From Rusavskia elegans (taxonomy: Eukaryota > Ascomycota > Lecanoromycetes > Teloschistales > Teloschistaceae): a stretch of DNA of 64,000 nt. The position numbers were made by a program, and so were the translations under genes. Every line of letters begins with the position of its first letter. Position 1 is the stretch's first letter. The notes under the pieces were generated by a model. That model was not told the origin of the DNA, did no database searches, and saw nothing but the letters and a program-made list of their open reading frames with translations. Positions 47,204 to 59,498 of the stretch are shown here, one piece after another. The DNA lies in assembly GCA_011316305.1 (NCBI GenBank), contig SAUG01000064.1, positions 186,001 to 250,000 on the forward strand, given 5' to 3'.

Positions 47204-47739
47204 CTTGTCAGCTAGAGCGCTATGGCACTTGGTAGACAATGTGCCATGTTGTGCTTCAGCAGCATGATGGTCTTATATTCACCTGCAGAAATCTGCCTGG
47301 AGATCTTCCGTTACGCGCAAATGCCTCGGTGGGATATGGGTGGTTACCGGGCGTGCCATTCATGTGGACGGTTCATCGAATTCCATATCTGGAATGTACC
47401 GGTCTCAACCGAGCGACGAATCGGGCAGCAGTGGTGCGGAAACACGGGCTTGACTTGCCTGAATGAGTTGCGTGGCCGAGGTATCTCCGCACGGTTCGGG
47501 ATGGAATGTGGCTAGAACGCATGAGGAATATGCAGGTGAGATGTTCGCGACGGGCCGCCTATGACATCCGTGCCGGGGGTAATCCCAAAGGACCAAATCG
47601 ACCCAGGAGTGTGCCAATGACGCCAATTGCATGCAATGAGATCGATCGCAACCTCCATGCCAGCGACGGATGATTGTAGAACTGGGATATTGGTCAGCCT
47701 ATGACATATCCGGGAGTTGTTCGCACGAGATTTTCACAC
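47204..47739. other. Intergenic between esterase and kinase-like gene
   Basis: Both flanking genes are on the minus strand, so this holds the esterase promoter and the kinase-like 3' end. No further gene or repeat is seen. Confidence 0.4.
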
Positions 47740-49492
47740 TCAAGTGTTCCCAGACTCATCATGATCGTCAAACGGGAAATGATTCAAGACTTCCTCCCTC
47801 TCGAGATCCGTCTCCGCCATCTCTAGAGATTGGGCTTTCAGCACCCGACACCGTTCTTTGACTTCATCATAATGCTCCGGGAGCACACAGCCGATTTCAT
47901 TCATACCTATCTGGTCACGGACGCGTTCCACACTGTTCACAGCCTCCTGGACCTTTTCTTCGAGGTCGAAACACTGTTTGATCTCCGTCGCAGAAAATTC
48001 GAGTGGACTTCCTGGACCGTCCCCATCTTCTGAAGAGGTGATTTGCCTCCAGAGCCGATAGACTCGCATCAAATCCGCCTTCAAGCTCACGTTATCGCCT
48101 TGCCAAGCAGTACCTGCTCTGTGGAACAGGCGCTTCCTCAAACGGCCATAGGGGGCACCAAGCGCGGCCGAGTGGTCCGGATTTAATACGCCGGTGCAAC
48201 TGATGTAAGTGAAATGCAACTCTCTCCTCCTCAGAACTTCTTGGGCTGCTTCTTTTTCCTCGGGGCCCAGCTCGGAATAATTATCCGGAAATCGAGGCAT
48301 ATTCAGTGCCAACGAATCATCGTCGTTGAAGTTTTGAATTTCGTTGGGTATGCCGACGTGAAGGAAGATGGGTAGGACGGAGGAATGTTGCCAGTCGATG
48401 ACCCCAAGCACCTCCAACGAGTCATTGACGAAAATATTGTTCGGTGAGAGATCGGGGTGACGTAAGATGAAGCGATTGAGGTTGGCTTGTCTGGGTATCA
48501 AGTGGTCGCAAATGCGTAGATAATTGGAAAGAGCCTCAATTTGAGGTGTAGGAGATATCTTCTGATTGTCGAACAGCTCCCTGCAAAGCGCTTCGGAGGG
48601 AAATCGTGGTTGCGCACAATTTGTTAACCAGGTCATCTCTCTCTTGGCCACCGACGCCATGGTGTCTTGAGGTGTGAGATCTACTCAGCGGATCAGATTC
48701 ATGCACCTACACTGCTCCTCGATTACTAACATGGTCCGCGGTCCAGAGCCAAGTTCGCACGCTCATCAAGCCACCATGAGACTGCAGCACTTGGCCCAAT
48801 ACAGAAGTTTGTGTCCTCTGGCATGCCCGGGATAGCCACAGTCGCTGTCTCAGGATCCAGGTCGTCCTTGTGATAAATGCTCCCGGTCGCCGGGAGTTCG
48901 ATGGAAAAGAGAGCTGCTTCGACCTGGACGAGCTGGTCGATGATCTTACACTTGTCGTCCCTTGTCAAGGACTGCCAACAGGTCCGCAATGGTTTCCCAG
49001 ATACCTTCTCCATGATGATGTACTCAGCACCAACCGGGTTCGCCGGCGTGGTAGAATAGTCGTGAATTTTCGGCACTGGAAAGCCATGAAGCTCGGCGAA
49101 CTGGATGGTGGCTACCTCACTTGCCGTTGCGTATCGTTTAGGAACGGTAATTGGATAGGGGAGCCGAGCGATGAGCTCGAGGCCATCCTGCATGGCAATG
49201 GTAAAGGTCCGATTGAAACCTCCCTCCGCAAGCTTGGAGATACTGGCGACATCTTCTTCGCTTCGTCCGATGGAAGAGGCGGCCGCAGCTTTGAGTTCTT
49301 TCACGTTGAATTTCAGGTATCTTTCGGCTAGCCGTATATGCTCATTGTAACTATGGCGGAGCGGGCATCAGCGGGATAAAGGTTGGTATCCGGAGTATTG
49401 AACTTGCAATCTACTGACATCCATCTTGTCGAGTCATGCTTGAAGAGCGCGTCGTCCGTTTCGTCCAAGGCGAGCTGGGGAGTAGTGAACAT
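47740..49492 (-). CDS. Aminoglycoside-phosphotransferase-fold protein (APH family)
   Basis: A kinase-fold protein of the APH/choline-kinase group common in fungi; real substrates are mostly unknown. Exons 49,492-49,419, 49,350-48,731 and 48,665-47,740 (introns 68 and 65 bp; the first donor is GTCAGT) give 539 residues in frame. The first join yields S-T-R-W-I-Y-N-E-H-I-R-L-A-E-R, the usual N-terminal block of this family. K-L-A-E-G-G-F-N-R-T-F is the glycine-rich loop, L-I-A-R-L-P the ATP-lysine strand (here Arg), and I-L-R-H-P-D-L-S-P-N-N-I-F-V with G-V-I-D-W-Q-H the catalytic loop and metal-binding Asp. The Arg at the usual Lys position is common in fungal members. Clinical drug resistance should not be inferred. 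Confidence 0.87.
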
Positions 49493-49759
49493 GCGCACAG
49501 AGTGACGAGTAAATGAACCTTTTGCCTTGCACGATCGCAGCTGTCCTTGACTGAAGGTGAAGACTTTGCTAGCAGGTCTCAGACATCGTTCAAGCATGAA
49601 GTCGCAAAAAAGTAAGATGATCTTGCCCATGCACTACGAGTTTGTATGGAGCAGAAGTGGAGGTGGAGGTAGCAAAAAGCCACTAGTCCGCTTACAGACT
49701 GTGGGTCTAACCGGATGTAGACAACATACAATTCAGGGGGTTCAGACCGTCATGTCTTC

Positions 49760-50148
49760 CCTATCGCAAGACCTTAGCGGCCGCAAGAATCCCCCACTAA
49801 CTGTATTACGGCAAACTACTAATACTATATCCTATAAAGATTCTAGTAAGTCTAAACTATTGAATCTAATAAAAATACTCTATTATACGAATCTTAATAA
49901 GATATTACCGTACGGTCGTTATTAAATCGTAAAGCGTTATTAAATCGTAAAGCGTTATTAAATCGACGGTTTTAGTAGAATAGAGCCGTAAAAACAGCTA
50001 AGATTTCCGAAGTCCGCAGATCCGTTAGTCGGATCGAGTTCTAGAGGATATACTCTTAATACTTTTTATAAATCTTAGTTATTAAGTTTGTATCTGCTTA
50101 GAAAGGTAAGGTAGAAGATTCTTGCGGCCGCTAAGGTCTTGCGATAGG
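49760..50148. mobile_element. MITE with perfect 32-bp inverted repeats
   Basis: 49,760-49,791 (starting CCTATCGCAAGACCTTAGCG, containing GCGGCCGC) and 50,117-50,148 are exact reverse complements. The 325-bp interior is strongly AT-rich with RIP-like decay and holds an 18-bp tandem repeat (ATTAAATCGTAAAGCGTT, 49,921-49,965). A degenerate second copy of the end follows at 50,149-50,165. A 9-bp direct repeat GGTTCAGAC stands outside (49,739-49,747; 50,177-50,185). If that is the target duplication, the element is Mutator-like and extends to 50,176. No transposase. Confidence 0.8.
49921..49965. repeat. 18-bp tandem repeat, 2.5 copies
   Basis: The unit ATTAAATCGTAAAGCGTT occurs twice in full and once in half, inside the MITE at 49,760-50,148. 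Confidence 0.85.
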
Positions 50149-50454
50149 TTCTTGCGCCCCTAAGATATAACGCAGAGGTTCAGACATCTGACAGTGAATG
50201 GAGGGATTGGAGTGAATGTAACGTCATTGCAGCATGTCGCTTCGATCACAAGACACCTCGAGTTAATCTTCTACCAACACGGCAGAATACTTCCCTCCAC
50301 CTTCCACGACCGACAGTAAACGCCTGCGGCAGTACCAATTCGCATAACATCCCTCAAGTAGGTCATCGGCATGAAAGTCTTATCCTATTATGCTGACAGG
50401 AGCAGGACACCTCTAATCTATCACCAGCCAATCACCTAACCCCCAACGGCTACC

Positions 50455-50937
50455 ATGAGAAAAGCCTTCGATAACGCATGCAGCACGAACACCAGTAGCG
50501 GCGCCTGGACAAAGCTCGCCAATGTCAAAGTCAGTAAAGGCCGTACAGCTTGGCCCACCAGCGCCAGGCAACAGGAGTCTGTCGGCGTTCGTTTTGACTA
50601 CAAAGGAGAGGAAGAAGTGAAAGAGGCGGACAACACCACCACCACCTACAATATCTTTGATGTCCAACCAAACAAAGGAAAAGTCCCGGCGACGATCATT
50701 GGCTGGAGCAACAAACATGGGGGATCTCATTCCGTGATGGCAATCGCGCGCGTTAAGAAGGGAGGAACCCAGGATGATGTCAAGGCGGCCTTTGCTGAGG
50801 TTGCAGACTTTGTCGTCGCGGACAAGGACGTCAATGAAGAGCAAAAGAAAGCAAAAGAAGCGAAGAAAGCAGAGGAGAAGAAGGCTGCTGAGAAGATTAA
50901 TAATAAGGGTGGCAAGGCAACAAAGTCCAAGTCTTGA
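50455..50937 (+). CDS. Small hypothetical protein with Lys/Glu/Ala-rich tail
   Basis: An intronless frame of 160 residues. Residues 1-115 form a Gly/Asn/Thr-containing domain with no signal peptide (V-G-V-R-F-D-Y-K-G, P-A-T-I-I-G-W-S-N, H-S-V-M-A-I-A-R-V-K). Residues 125-160 are a charged helix of K/E/A repeats ending in basic K-S-K-S, probably coiled or nucleic-acid binding. Codon use matches the neighbours. No family recognised. It is convergent with the large ankyrin gene, 297 bp between stops. Confidence 0.6.
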   Translation: MRKAFDNACSTNTSSGAWTKLANVKVSKGRTAWPTSARQQESVGVRFDYKGEEEVKEADNTTTTYNIFDVQPNKGKVPATIIGWSNKHGGSHSVMAIARVKKGGTQDDVKAAFAEVADFVVADKDVNEEQKKAKEAKKAEEKKAAEKINNKGGKATKSKS

Positions 50938-51233
50938 GGGCGGATGTTTGGCAGTCGTTAAAACGACTATATGCCTTCATGTCATCGAGGGAGAGCAATG
51001 GGCAGGGGACTCGATCGCTCGACAAAGTGACCATTCATATGAGACAGCAATTCAATCAGAACAAGGATTATATGAGCAATCATGGTAACATACCAAGCAT
51101 GGGGTATATGCAAATGAGCTTGACCGCGCTCACCATTACCATAAGCCATATACACAAGCCATTCCGTCACATATCCCAAATCCCAGCCATCTACAATCCA
51201 ACCACGCCCAGACTCCCCTACCCATCATCATTA
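50938..51233. other. Convergent 3' intergenic region
   Basis: About 300 bp between two facing stop codons. Nothing further recognised. Confidence 0.4.
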
Positions 51234-54200
51234 TCACCCATAATGCGGGCGATTCACCCCCGGCCGATTGGTCATGTACCGCGGCGCGTTAGACCCAGGA
51301 GTATAAGCAGGCGGCGCTTCTGGAAATGCATCATTCTCTTGGTCCACAAACTGTGTAGGTAGTGCCGTACCCGGTAGTACGGTACCTGGTGGATAGACTA
51401 CTGTCCCTGACGGATACACATATGTGATCTGCTGCGGCGGCTGCGGCGACGGTGTTGGCTGCGGCGTCAAGGAAGGAGTGGCGTTTTGCCGGTTCTCGGC
51501 CATCTGTGCTTTGATTTTGGCGTAGCGCTGCCTGGTCAGCTCTTTGAAGTAGTTCTCAGTGGCGGCCTTTTTCTTCGAATCCTTGACCTTGTGAATCATT
51601 TCCTCCGGCGTGCGCATTTCTTTTGTCGTTGCCGCCGTCTTCGCACCGTACCGCACCAACTCTTGGCTCGTCTCAACATCGCCTCGCCTGCACGCAAAAT
51701 GAAGCGCGGTATAGAGAGTTGCTGGCACGGTTGCGTTGACTTTTGCCCCTCGAGCCAGGAGCAGACAGACCAAATTTGTGCTCCCACATTCGACCGCCAT
51801 CATCAAAGGTGACATCCCATGGTCGTCGTCGTCCGGAGCCGCGTTCACCCATGCACCGTTCTCTATAAGCAGCTCAGTCATCTCAAAGTAACCTCTGGTG
51901 CAGGCGTAGTGTAGTGGAATGATGTTGTAAGGAAGTGGTAGAGCTTTGGGGTTATACTCAGTCTCATCATGGGGCCATAGTCGAAGATGATACGAATGTG
52001 GTTTAGCCCATGTGTTCACGTCGATCGTGTCACGAAAGAGCTCCCTAGCAAGCGGTAGTTGATTTGCCAAGGCCGCGATGTGTAGGAGAGTCTCGCCGTG
52101 CTTCGTCCGCAGCTCTGACATCGGTCGGTCACCTTTGAGGAGCTTCATGGGTTCGATGTACCCATTGCGCGACGCCGAATGGATAGGCAGGTCCCCGTTT
52201 TTGTTGTAACAGTCCTGGAACCAGCTTCGATTCTTGAAGCGTGCGTTGCCATTCGAAAGTAGCGCTCGGAGCACACCCAGATGATTCTTCTTCGCTGCCC
52301 AGTGTACGGCTGTCATGCCTTCCCAGTCTTCTGGTGAAACATCTGCGCCTCGGTTGAGCAGCAGGTTCACGACGTCGAGCCGGTTATCCATGGCAGCATC
52401 AATGAGGGGAGTCCGAGCCCAATTGTCTTTCGCTTCGATATCCGATCTCAGGTCGAGAAGCAGCGACACCATGTCCACCAACCCATGCTTGATCGCAATA
52501 TGCAACGGCCTTGAACCGTTGCCGTCTGATGCCTCTTGCAGGATCTTCGACGACCTGGATCCTGTGATGGCCTCAGTCGCCCAGGCCAATCTGGAAGACT
52601 TCTTCCCCGGCACGTCTGGAGCAGTTGGTGGATATGCTTCGATCAACCACGACACTGCTTTAGGCTGCTCAGCACTGACTGCCATATGAAGAACATTCCA
52701 GCCCGAACCGTCGATTGCAAACTCATCGGCGCCAAACTCCTTGAGGGTCTGCATGCAGTGCAGATAGCTTCGTGTAGCTGCTTCCATCAGGGGCGTTTTA
52801 CCCATCTCGCCCTTTACATTGGGATTTGCCTTGTCTTCCAGCAGAGACCTCAGGGTATCGTTGTCGCCGGTCCTTGCGGCTTTATGGAGTTCTGCATGCT
52901 TCGACTTTCTCCCGACTATGGTCAGGAGGGAGGAAGACTTTTTGCGGATAGCGTTGGGTTTGGCTGTACTTGTCCCGTTCTGGTCCATGTCAATGGTTTT
53001 GGCGGCTGACTGCGACAGGTAGGCTTTCTTGATGATCTCCATTGACTGTTGAAGTGATGCCTTTTGTGCTGTAGAGTCCCCTCGGACTTTAGCCGCAGAA
53101 AGTTGCTGTTGCAGTTTTTGTAAATCATTCTGTGCTTTGCTACGTATAGAATCCGGTGGCTGAGAGGTGGCAACAGTGTTGGTAGTAGAAGTCATGGCGC
53201 TTGACGGTGTTTGTGCATCGGATCTGTCTGAGGACGAGAGTGTGGAGAGTGTTTCATTGATGGACTCGTCACGTTCAATAGGCGAAGCCAATCCACTGGT
53301 CATCATGTAGCGTGAAGGCGAACTCTCATTCGACCAGCGCCGCGTGATATCCCGAGAGGTCGTGGGAGACAGGGTACCAAGAGGATTGTATGCATTTGGC
53401 GGCACTGATGGAGGCGGTCGAGTTGGGGGCTGAGGTGGAGGTGCGAGGGCTGGCGTCGACATATGCCCCTGCTTCGGTTCGGATTCTGGAGTTAGGAAAA
53501 TCTTCAGGTCATGATGCTCAGGATTGGAGTATCTGACAAAGTCTGGACTGCTCAGCTCACTTCTTCGCAAGCTGTTGGAAGGCACGGGCTTTCTTGACGG
53601 GGGAGATGTCCTGGAAACCTGCGCTGTTGAGCTTCGAGGTCTCACATGTGGCGCTTCATGTTGCTGAACAAATCCCACGTGGGTGGATGAACCCTGGCTG
53701 GACGGTGAGGCTGCAGGCGCTGCTTGCAAAGCTATCTGCGGACGAATATTTGTACTGGTCGCTGTAAAATCCGTAGCATTGGCCTCTGCTGAACTTAGAA
53801 CGGTGTCGCCTACGGCTGGCGATTCAACCAGAGGCAGGTCGAAACCGACGCCCTCCGTGCGGCTGCTCGAAGGAGTCTCGTCGATGGCTGGGTCGGATGT
53901 CTTGGCTTGATCAAGACCCTCCTCGTGAATGGAAGAGTGTAATGATTTGCGTTTGCTGGAGCTCTTTGCAGACTGCTTAGATTTGGTCGATGGGGATCTC
54001 TTCAGGACCTGCGGTTTGTCATCCTTCTTATCAGAGAGACTAGAAGTGTAGAGATCAGAGTCAGTTGAAGGAGGCCGTTTTGGGCTTCGAACGGTCGAGG
54101 TTCTGGGCAGAGACCCATCGCCATCTCTTCGACTTGATCCTGGCCTCGTTGCAGATAATCCTTTGGATAAATCAGGATTTCCTCCATCTGCGCAGCTATT

Positions 54201-55649
54201 GGCATCGCTGTTGACAGCTGATTTTTCTCCGACGCCGTTGTCTTCCAGCAGGGGTGGGCCTACCTCAGGTGGTACCGACGGTGATTGACGCCCAGATTTG
54301 ATTGATGAGACGGAATTCGAGTCTTCTGCTTTGATCGTCCGCTTGTCATTCTCCCTCGAGCTGACGGGCTGCCGGCGAGGAGGTCGATTCTGATCCCTCG
54401 GTTTCCGTGAGATGTCGAAGTGCGAAGCTACAGGAAGCAACGAGATCATCTCATCCAGATCAGACGAGTCGCCGTCACCCTGGGGAGCGTGCACTTGGGT
54501 ATCGTGATCCTGCTTCTTTACATGAGGCTTGTCATCAAAGGCTGATTTGATCTGGTCCTTAAAGCTTTCGACAGCCGATGCAAGCGATGCATCTCTCTCA
54601 TCTTGGTTGGTCCGACCTTGACTATTCTTCGATATTGCTAGCGGAGCAGGTGCAAGACTGGGTGAAAAATGCGAGTAGGTATCAGAGGGCGAGATGGTGT
54701 TGGTGGACTTTTCTGCCTGAGGCCTTCCCTCCTGTGGCACAAGTGGTTCTTCGAATTGTGGGTTCGAGAGTGCGCGATTTGCCGGATCCAATAATGGGTC
54801 GATTGTGTAGTCCGGAGCGACATCGCGTGGTTTGTTGAGTACCTTGGCCTCAGCTTTCGTCGGACCTGTAGATTGATTCTTCGCAACCTGGTCTTGCGAT
54901 GGGCGAGGTGGAAGGGGGGGACGGCGCTGCAGATATCAGTTGGCCGAAAGAGGTCAGAAGGCGGAGAACATACATTGCCATAGGCCGCTTGATACGCAGG
55001 ATGCGCCATCAGGATGTTGTCTATCTCGAAATTGACGGAGGGAGTGTAGCCTGACATGACGGAAACGGCATCCTCGAGATCTTTGTTGCCAACGGTCAAG
55101 GAGGCAGTATCAGCACGAACCTGCTCGAAGACCGCTCGAGCTTCAGACCTCTCGAGGTGGTGCATGACATCGGCCAGAGTGCTCCTATGATGGGTGAGCG
55201 CAATTGGATCAAGGGCCTGGCTGAAAAGCGCACATTTGATTGCTGGTCAACAGCAATTGCAACGCCCTGACCTGGCCGTCCAGGTTGGAAATATAGCCTT
55301 TGAGCACATCTTCCAACCACATGTGTCTGATCTTTCCCTTGAAGCCCGGGACATAGCCAGCTTCTCCCAACTTGCTGTCGATGACGGTGATGAGGACGGC
55401 ACAGCCTTTGAGGGAGTCGGCGAGGGCCGCATCGAGCTTCTTGGCGGCTTTGGTCTCGGATTGCACTTTCAGCCTCCATGCCGCAATGTCCTCGAGGGCG
55501 TCTCGAATGGTGGCAAGCTGGATGGCGGCGAGTTGGATGTTGAGGGCAACACTGCTGTAGCTGTCTCGGATCTCGTTCAGCTTCTTGGAGAGTTTGCTGA
55601 CGCTGGCAACGATGGTCAGCACACCGCTGACACCGCCGATGATTTCCAT
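51234..55649 (-). CDS. Large ankyrin-repeat protein with HeLo-like N-terminal domain
   Basis: Exons 55,649-55,234, 55,184-54,974 and 54,926-51,234 (introns 49 and 47 bp) give 1,439 residues in frame. Residues 1-115 (M-E-I-I-G-G-V-S-G-V-L-T-I, S-K-L-S-K-K-L-N, V-A-L-N-I-Q-L, C-A-V-L-I-T-V-I-D-S-K-L-G-E) resemble the N-terminal alpha-helical domain of fungal STAND/ankyrin proteins (HeLo-like group). Residues ~210-800 are Ser/Pro-rich and disordered, ~805-850 a predicted coiled coil, ~884-1,304 about nine ankyrin repeats (for example G-M-T-A-V-H-W-A-A-K-K-N-H-L-G-V-L), then a Pro/Tyr-rich tail. No NB-ARC or NACHT ATPase is present, so if it signals it is not a canonical NLR. In known relatives the HeLo fold acts in membrane damage or cell death; that role here is inference. 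Confidence 0.85.
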
Positions 55650-56195
55650 CCCATGCTTATCGGTGTGATGAAGTGATTGGCCCGAGGGAGCTTTGGGTAC
55701 AAATCTGGATGCAGTTCTGTTGGTCGCAAGTCCAGACCGACGGAGTCCACTGACTGCCTGAGGAGGCAAAACGTCCAAGGCGCAGCCTATTCCTTTTAGA
55801 ACTTAGTGCCCTCAGCCCTACCAATAAGATCACATGATGCTAAGCGTGGAAGGTTGGAGTTGGAGTGCCGAGAACGAGATCGTTCATCCAAGCAATCGTT
55901 GGAACGAAATCCCATATCGTGGTGCCGACTGCTGTACGCCAAGGCTCGATATACTTTTAAGCCTGGCATGTTCGGTGCTTGAAGCATCAACAGTCACCCA
56001 TCCCAGACCGGTCAGCGTCGATAAGATCAACAATATGGATTAAACAACGACACGTGTAGTTGTCACTGGATAGGCCACCGTAAAGGAACGCAATCTTCGA
56101 ATGCAACACTAGATCTTCATGGACAAAGCGATTGCTGCTGGGTATCGCCGCTTTTGACAACGCTGGTGCGATGGATCAGAAGTCGCTGGCGTTTC
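55650..56195. other. Intergenic, nothing firm
   Basis: About 550 bp between the Sfk1/DRAM-type stop codon and the ankyrin gene start, both on the minus strand. Presumed promoter of the ankyrin gene; no element recognised. Confidence 0.4.
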
Positions 56196-57109
56196 TCACG
56201 TTGCGCTCTGGCGATTTTCTCCAAGTAAACGCTGCCTCTCTGGATTGGCATCGGTTTGCCTGTCAGGGATACTTGGAAGACACGTTGTCCATCAGCAGCC
56301 ATCAGCAATGTATACCTTGAAAGCTGCCGGATTTACCTGACGAAGCCCACAAAGGCCAAGATGTAGAAAGCTCCAATGAATGCGACCACCCATTCCAAGA
56401 TGCCGCCAACCCTCTCATGGTTTGTCCACGAACATTCCAGAAACACAGCAGACAGTACGACTTCAGAAAGGAAGATGCCGAGACTGATCAAACAGCTCGA
56501 TGCGGGTTCCAATCAGCAGGAGAAAAAGTCCGCCTGTAGCAACAAAACCTACTATTTCCTCAATTTTCCGTACCCAGACGAGCGACGCATCTGGTCCAAG
56601 TAAACGATCTCGGTGCATAATGCACTGACCGCAATACCCAGGAAGGTCATGAATAACATAGGGCCATGGACTTCCGATGCCCGTCTCGTATCAAAGGTGG
56701 TCAGACCTACACATCCAACACTGGCAGCAACGCCCCCAATGAGCGCCAGGATAGAGAATGCTTTTTTCCATGGTGGATCTATGATGCCATACATGCGGGA
56801 ATCGGACCTGACATGATGGGCTGCGAATATGGTACCAGCGTAGGCGATGGCGGTGACGATGCTCCCAAAGACGAAGAAAGGTTTGAGGCGATAGGCTCCG
56901 ATGTCGGAAATGAACCTATGCAGACCATGAATCCAGGATCGACAGATCTTCTGTGTGACTTACGCTACATAAGGATTGACTTGGGATGGATAGACGGGCC
57001 GGCCCTCAGCCAGCCAGTAGACGAGAAGGACCGACAGAGTGAGAAACCAAGCTGCTGCACCGACTACAGGAAGGACATAATATCGTGAGGGCGACACAAG
57101 GACGTACAT
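56196..57109 (-). CDS. Frag1/DRAM/Sfk1-family membrane protein
   Basis: Exons 57,109-56,964, 56,915-56,574, 56,483-56,337 and 56,259-56,196 (introns 50, 90 and 77 bp) give 232 residues. About six membrane segments are seen. The family signature F-I-S-D-I-G-A begins exon 2, followed by a second segment, then F-D-T-R-R-x-x-x-V-H-G near the middle loop and L-E-W-V-V-A-F-I-G-A-F-Y-I-L in the last segment. The last intron is set by an acceptor CTGACAG giving a short polar tail (E-R-Q-R-L-L-G-E); an alternative 21-bp intron would give a longer tail but is too short. Yeast Sfk1 influences phosphoinositide-kinase location and lipid asymmetry at the plasma membrane; animal DRAM acts in autophagy. Which applies here is open. 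Confidence 0.8.
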
Positions 57110-57876
57110 CTCTTTTGTGTTGCATGGATCTGCAGAGTATCATAACACGAGGGACAGAAAGGGCTATGTACTCGGCCAGTAAGTGGGGATATAGTCATAT
57201 TTGGCGATGACGAAAGAACTACTTTCTTTGATGCACAAAATGGTTGGCTGAAGCCCTCCGGACTTGCTCGTTATTGAACGGCATGAGTAAACAATCTATC
57301 GCAACAAAATACACCTGGTGCCCTGACCTTTTCCCAAGCCAAAGTACTACAAGGCCAGTACTCTTTTGATTCAGCCTAGGTAGTATCTCTATGGTGACAT
57401 AGGAGCGACCGTTAGAAGGATATATCTTTATCGAGGTACCGACCGGCTGGCCTGCCAAGCCTGCGCCTTGGGTTTCGAAGGCTTTTTGCAGGAGCTAAAG
57501 ATGGCAAGCGGAAGCCTTCCGCCGCCTCCTCTGTGTTGCTTCGAGCGGGAGTTGCTGCTACTGCACCTTCCGTGATGTTGCAAAGAATCATTCCACTTTG
57601 CTTGTTGACTCAACGGCCGGAATTACATGCAAAAATGGCAGTTGCACTTGCTCACTCTCTTTTCGAGGGCTGCGTTATCTTCTGTAGCAATCTCCAGAGA
57701 CTCTATCTTTTGCATCGACATTTCATTCACTACGGGCAACTCTTACGCTACATTTCATTTGACACAAGACTTTGCAGAGGGCGTACAAGGCGCCCAGTCA
57801 CTCGTTATAGTTACATCACAGCATATCAGATACACCAAACGGCACAAGCAAGGGACCCTCCGAGAGCTCATCCGAC
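57110..57876. other. Divergent intergenic region
   Basis: About 770 bp between two divergently transcribed genes (membrane protein minus, F-box plus), so it should hold both promoters. No specific site recognised. Confidence 0.4.
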
Positions 57877-59498
57877 ATGTCTCGAGTCGACCGTGGTTTG
57901 CAAGCATTACCAAACGAGATCTTCGACGAGATTCTCCTACTCCTCGAGCCACTGCCACTCGTCCAGCTGAGTAGCTGTTCCGCACTACTGAGACGGCGTA
58001 TTCAACAGGATCACAGGCTCTGGGAACACCTTTACCTTCGTTACTTCGTGAGCTCCGGTAATTACCAGCTCATCATGACATTTGCTGACTCCATTTGCCC
58101 AGGACTATCCAGTGGATGCACCCCCCACTGGAGGCTATCCATGGCGAACAGAGTTCGAAGATTTCTTTTCAACGTGGAAACTACTCAGCCTTCCTTTTGA
58201 ACCCATCAAGGTAGGTGAGAGACCGGGCAACGTTGAGCACGCTTACCCTTCGATAGGCGCAGGTGGTACGATGCGTAACGCGCATGATCTCGACGCAGAA
58301 TATCGATTCCAAAGCCTCTCTCAATCTCGCTCTACTCAAAAACTGGTTCACACCATCTTCGATCAATTACGTTATCTATTTTCGCCGGTCCACCCTCCAT
58401 CAGTGGACTAGAACCGTCAGGTCAACGAGCTTCGCAACCGGAGAGCGCGCATGGACCCCACCAGACTGCCCGCAGTGGACCGCATTCGCTGCCGACAACC
58501 CTTACCCCAAGCAGACCACACAAAGCCAGCTGAGCGCACGCTTGCACTGCCTTTACGGTCCCTGCATTCAGTCCTACTATTCAGCTTCTCCAGTCTCTGC
58601 TTGGAAGGATCCTGTTTTGGCAGCTTGTGCTCGCTCTCGAGTATACGACACACGCGCGTATCATCATGAGGATAAGCGCGGACCGTTTTTCGAGAGGTAT
58701 GGGCTGCTGAGAGTCGATTGGGAACTAGTAGAAGCTCTCCTGTGCATCCTAACTGTGAATATTCAGCGTTTGATTACCAGAAGTCGAACTTCTCCTGAAG
58801 AGGTTGAGTACACTTTAGGGGATAGCTGGACAATGCCATTCGCAGGAGCCCGACGCAGGAGCTGCACAGAATTTGACAGGGAAGTCCTTGATGGGACGGG
58901 TATAACAGACGAAGATCCTTATGGCATCAACGGTATTTGGCAAACCATGTCTGCTGAACTTCCTCAAACCAACATACTTGTCAACTATTGTAGAGTTTCG
59001 CAAGCTTTTCCACCGACTCAGACCTGTCCACCCCTTTTTCTTCGCGAGTATTGTCAACCAGGGTACATGGAGCTCTATGTCACCAAGATCCAGCCTCGAC
59101 AGGGCGGATCCACAGGCCTTCCAACCGTGGAGATGGCAGGCTATTGGGCTTTTACTTGTCTATATACTGGCATAGCGAGTAGGCACTTGTTCGAGGGTAA
59201 CGACAAGTATGCCTCTCCATTAACACTTGAGATCTGCTTACTGGTATAGGACAAGTCTCTCAGACGGAAGAAGGAGAAATTCGATGGGTCTTTAAATTCG
59301 TTGGTCCATTTCAAGTCCGGACCACCATTATTGACCCGTAGGTCCGTCCATGCCGCTGGTGTTCGAATATTCTCGGGCTGACTGATTCACAGGCAAATGA
59401 AATGCACAATCGAAGGTGTGCAGATCGGCGGTCCCAATTCGGCTCGCGGTGTACTCGGGATGTTGTTTCCAAAGTACGTCTTCATGAGAAGCCTTTGA
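57877..59498 (+). CDS. F-box protein, hypothetical substrate
   Basis: Five exons, 57,877-58,047, 58,103-58,210, 58,257-59,196, 59,250-59,337 and 59,393-59,498 (introns 55, 46, 53 and 55 bp), give 470 residues in frame. Residues 9-50 are an F-box: A-L-P-N-E-I-F-D-E-I-L then L-P-L-V-Q-L-S-S-C-S and L-W-E-H-L-Y. Family-typical F-E-D-F-F-S-T-W-K-L follows. Residues ~95-410 form a conserved fungal region (W-T-A-F-A-A-D-N-P-Y, R-V-D-W-E-L-V-E-A-L). The end reads W-V-F-K-F-V-G-P and G-G-P-N-S-A-R-G-V-L-G, close to the C-terminal pattern of many fungal F-box proteins. Likely an SCF ubiquitin-ligase adaptor; its target is unknown. Confidence 0.82.

Noticed and set aside
56117..56336. A longer C-terminus for the Sfk1/DRAM-type protein using an acceptor at about 56,316.
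   Set aside because: It would need a 21-bp intron, far shorter than any other here (46-154 bp); the 77-bp alternative has a branch-like motif and good acceptor.
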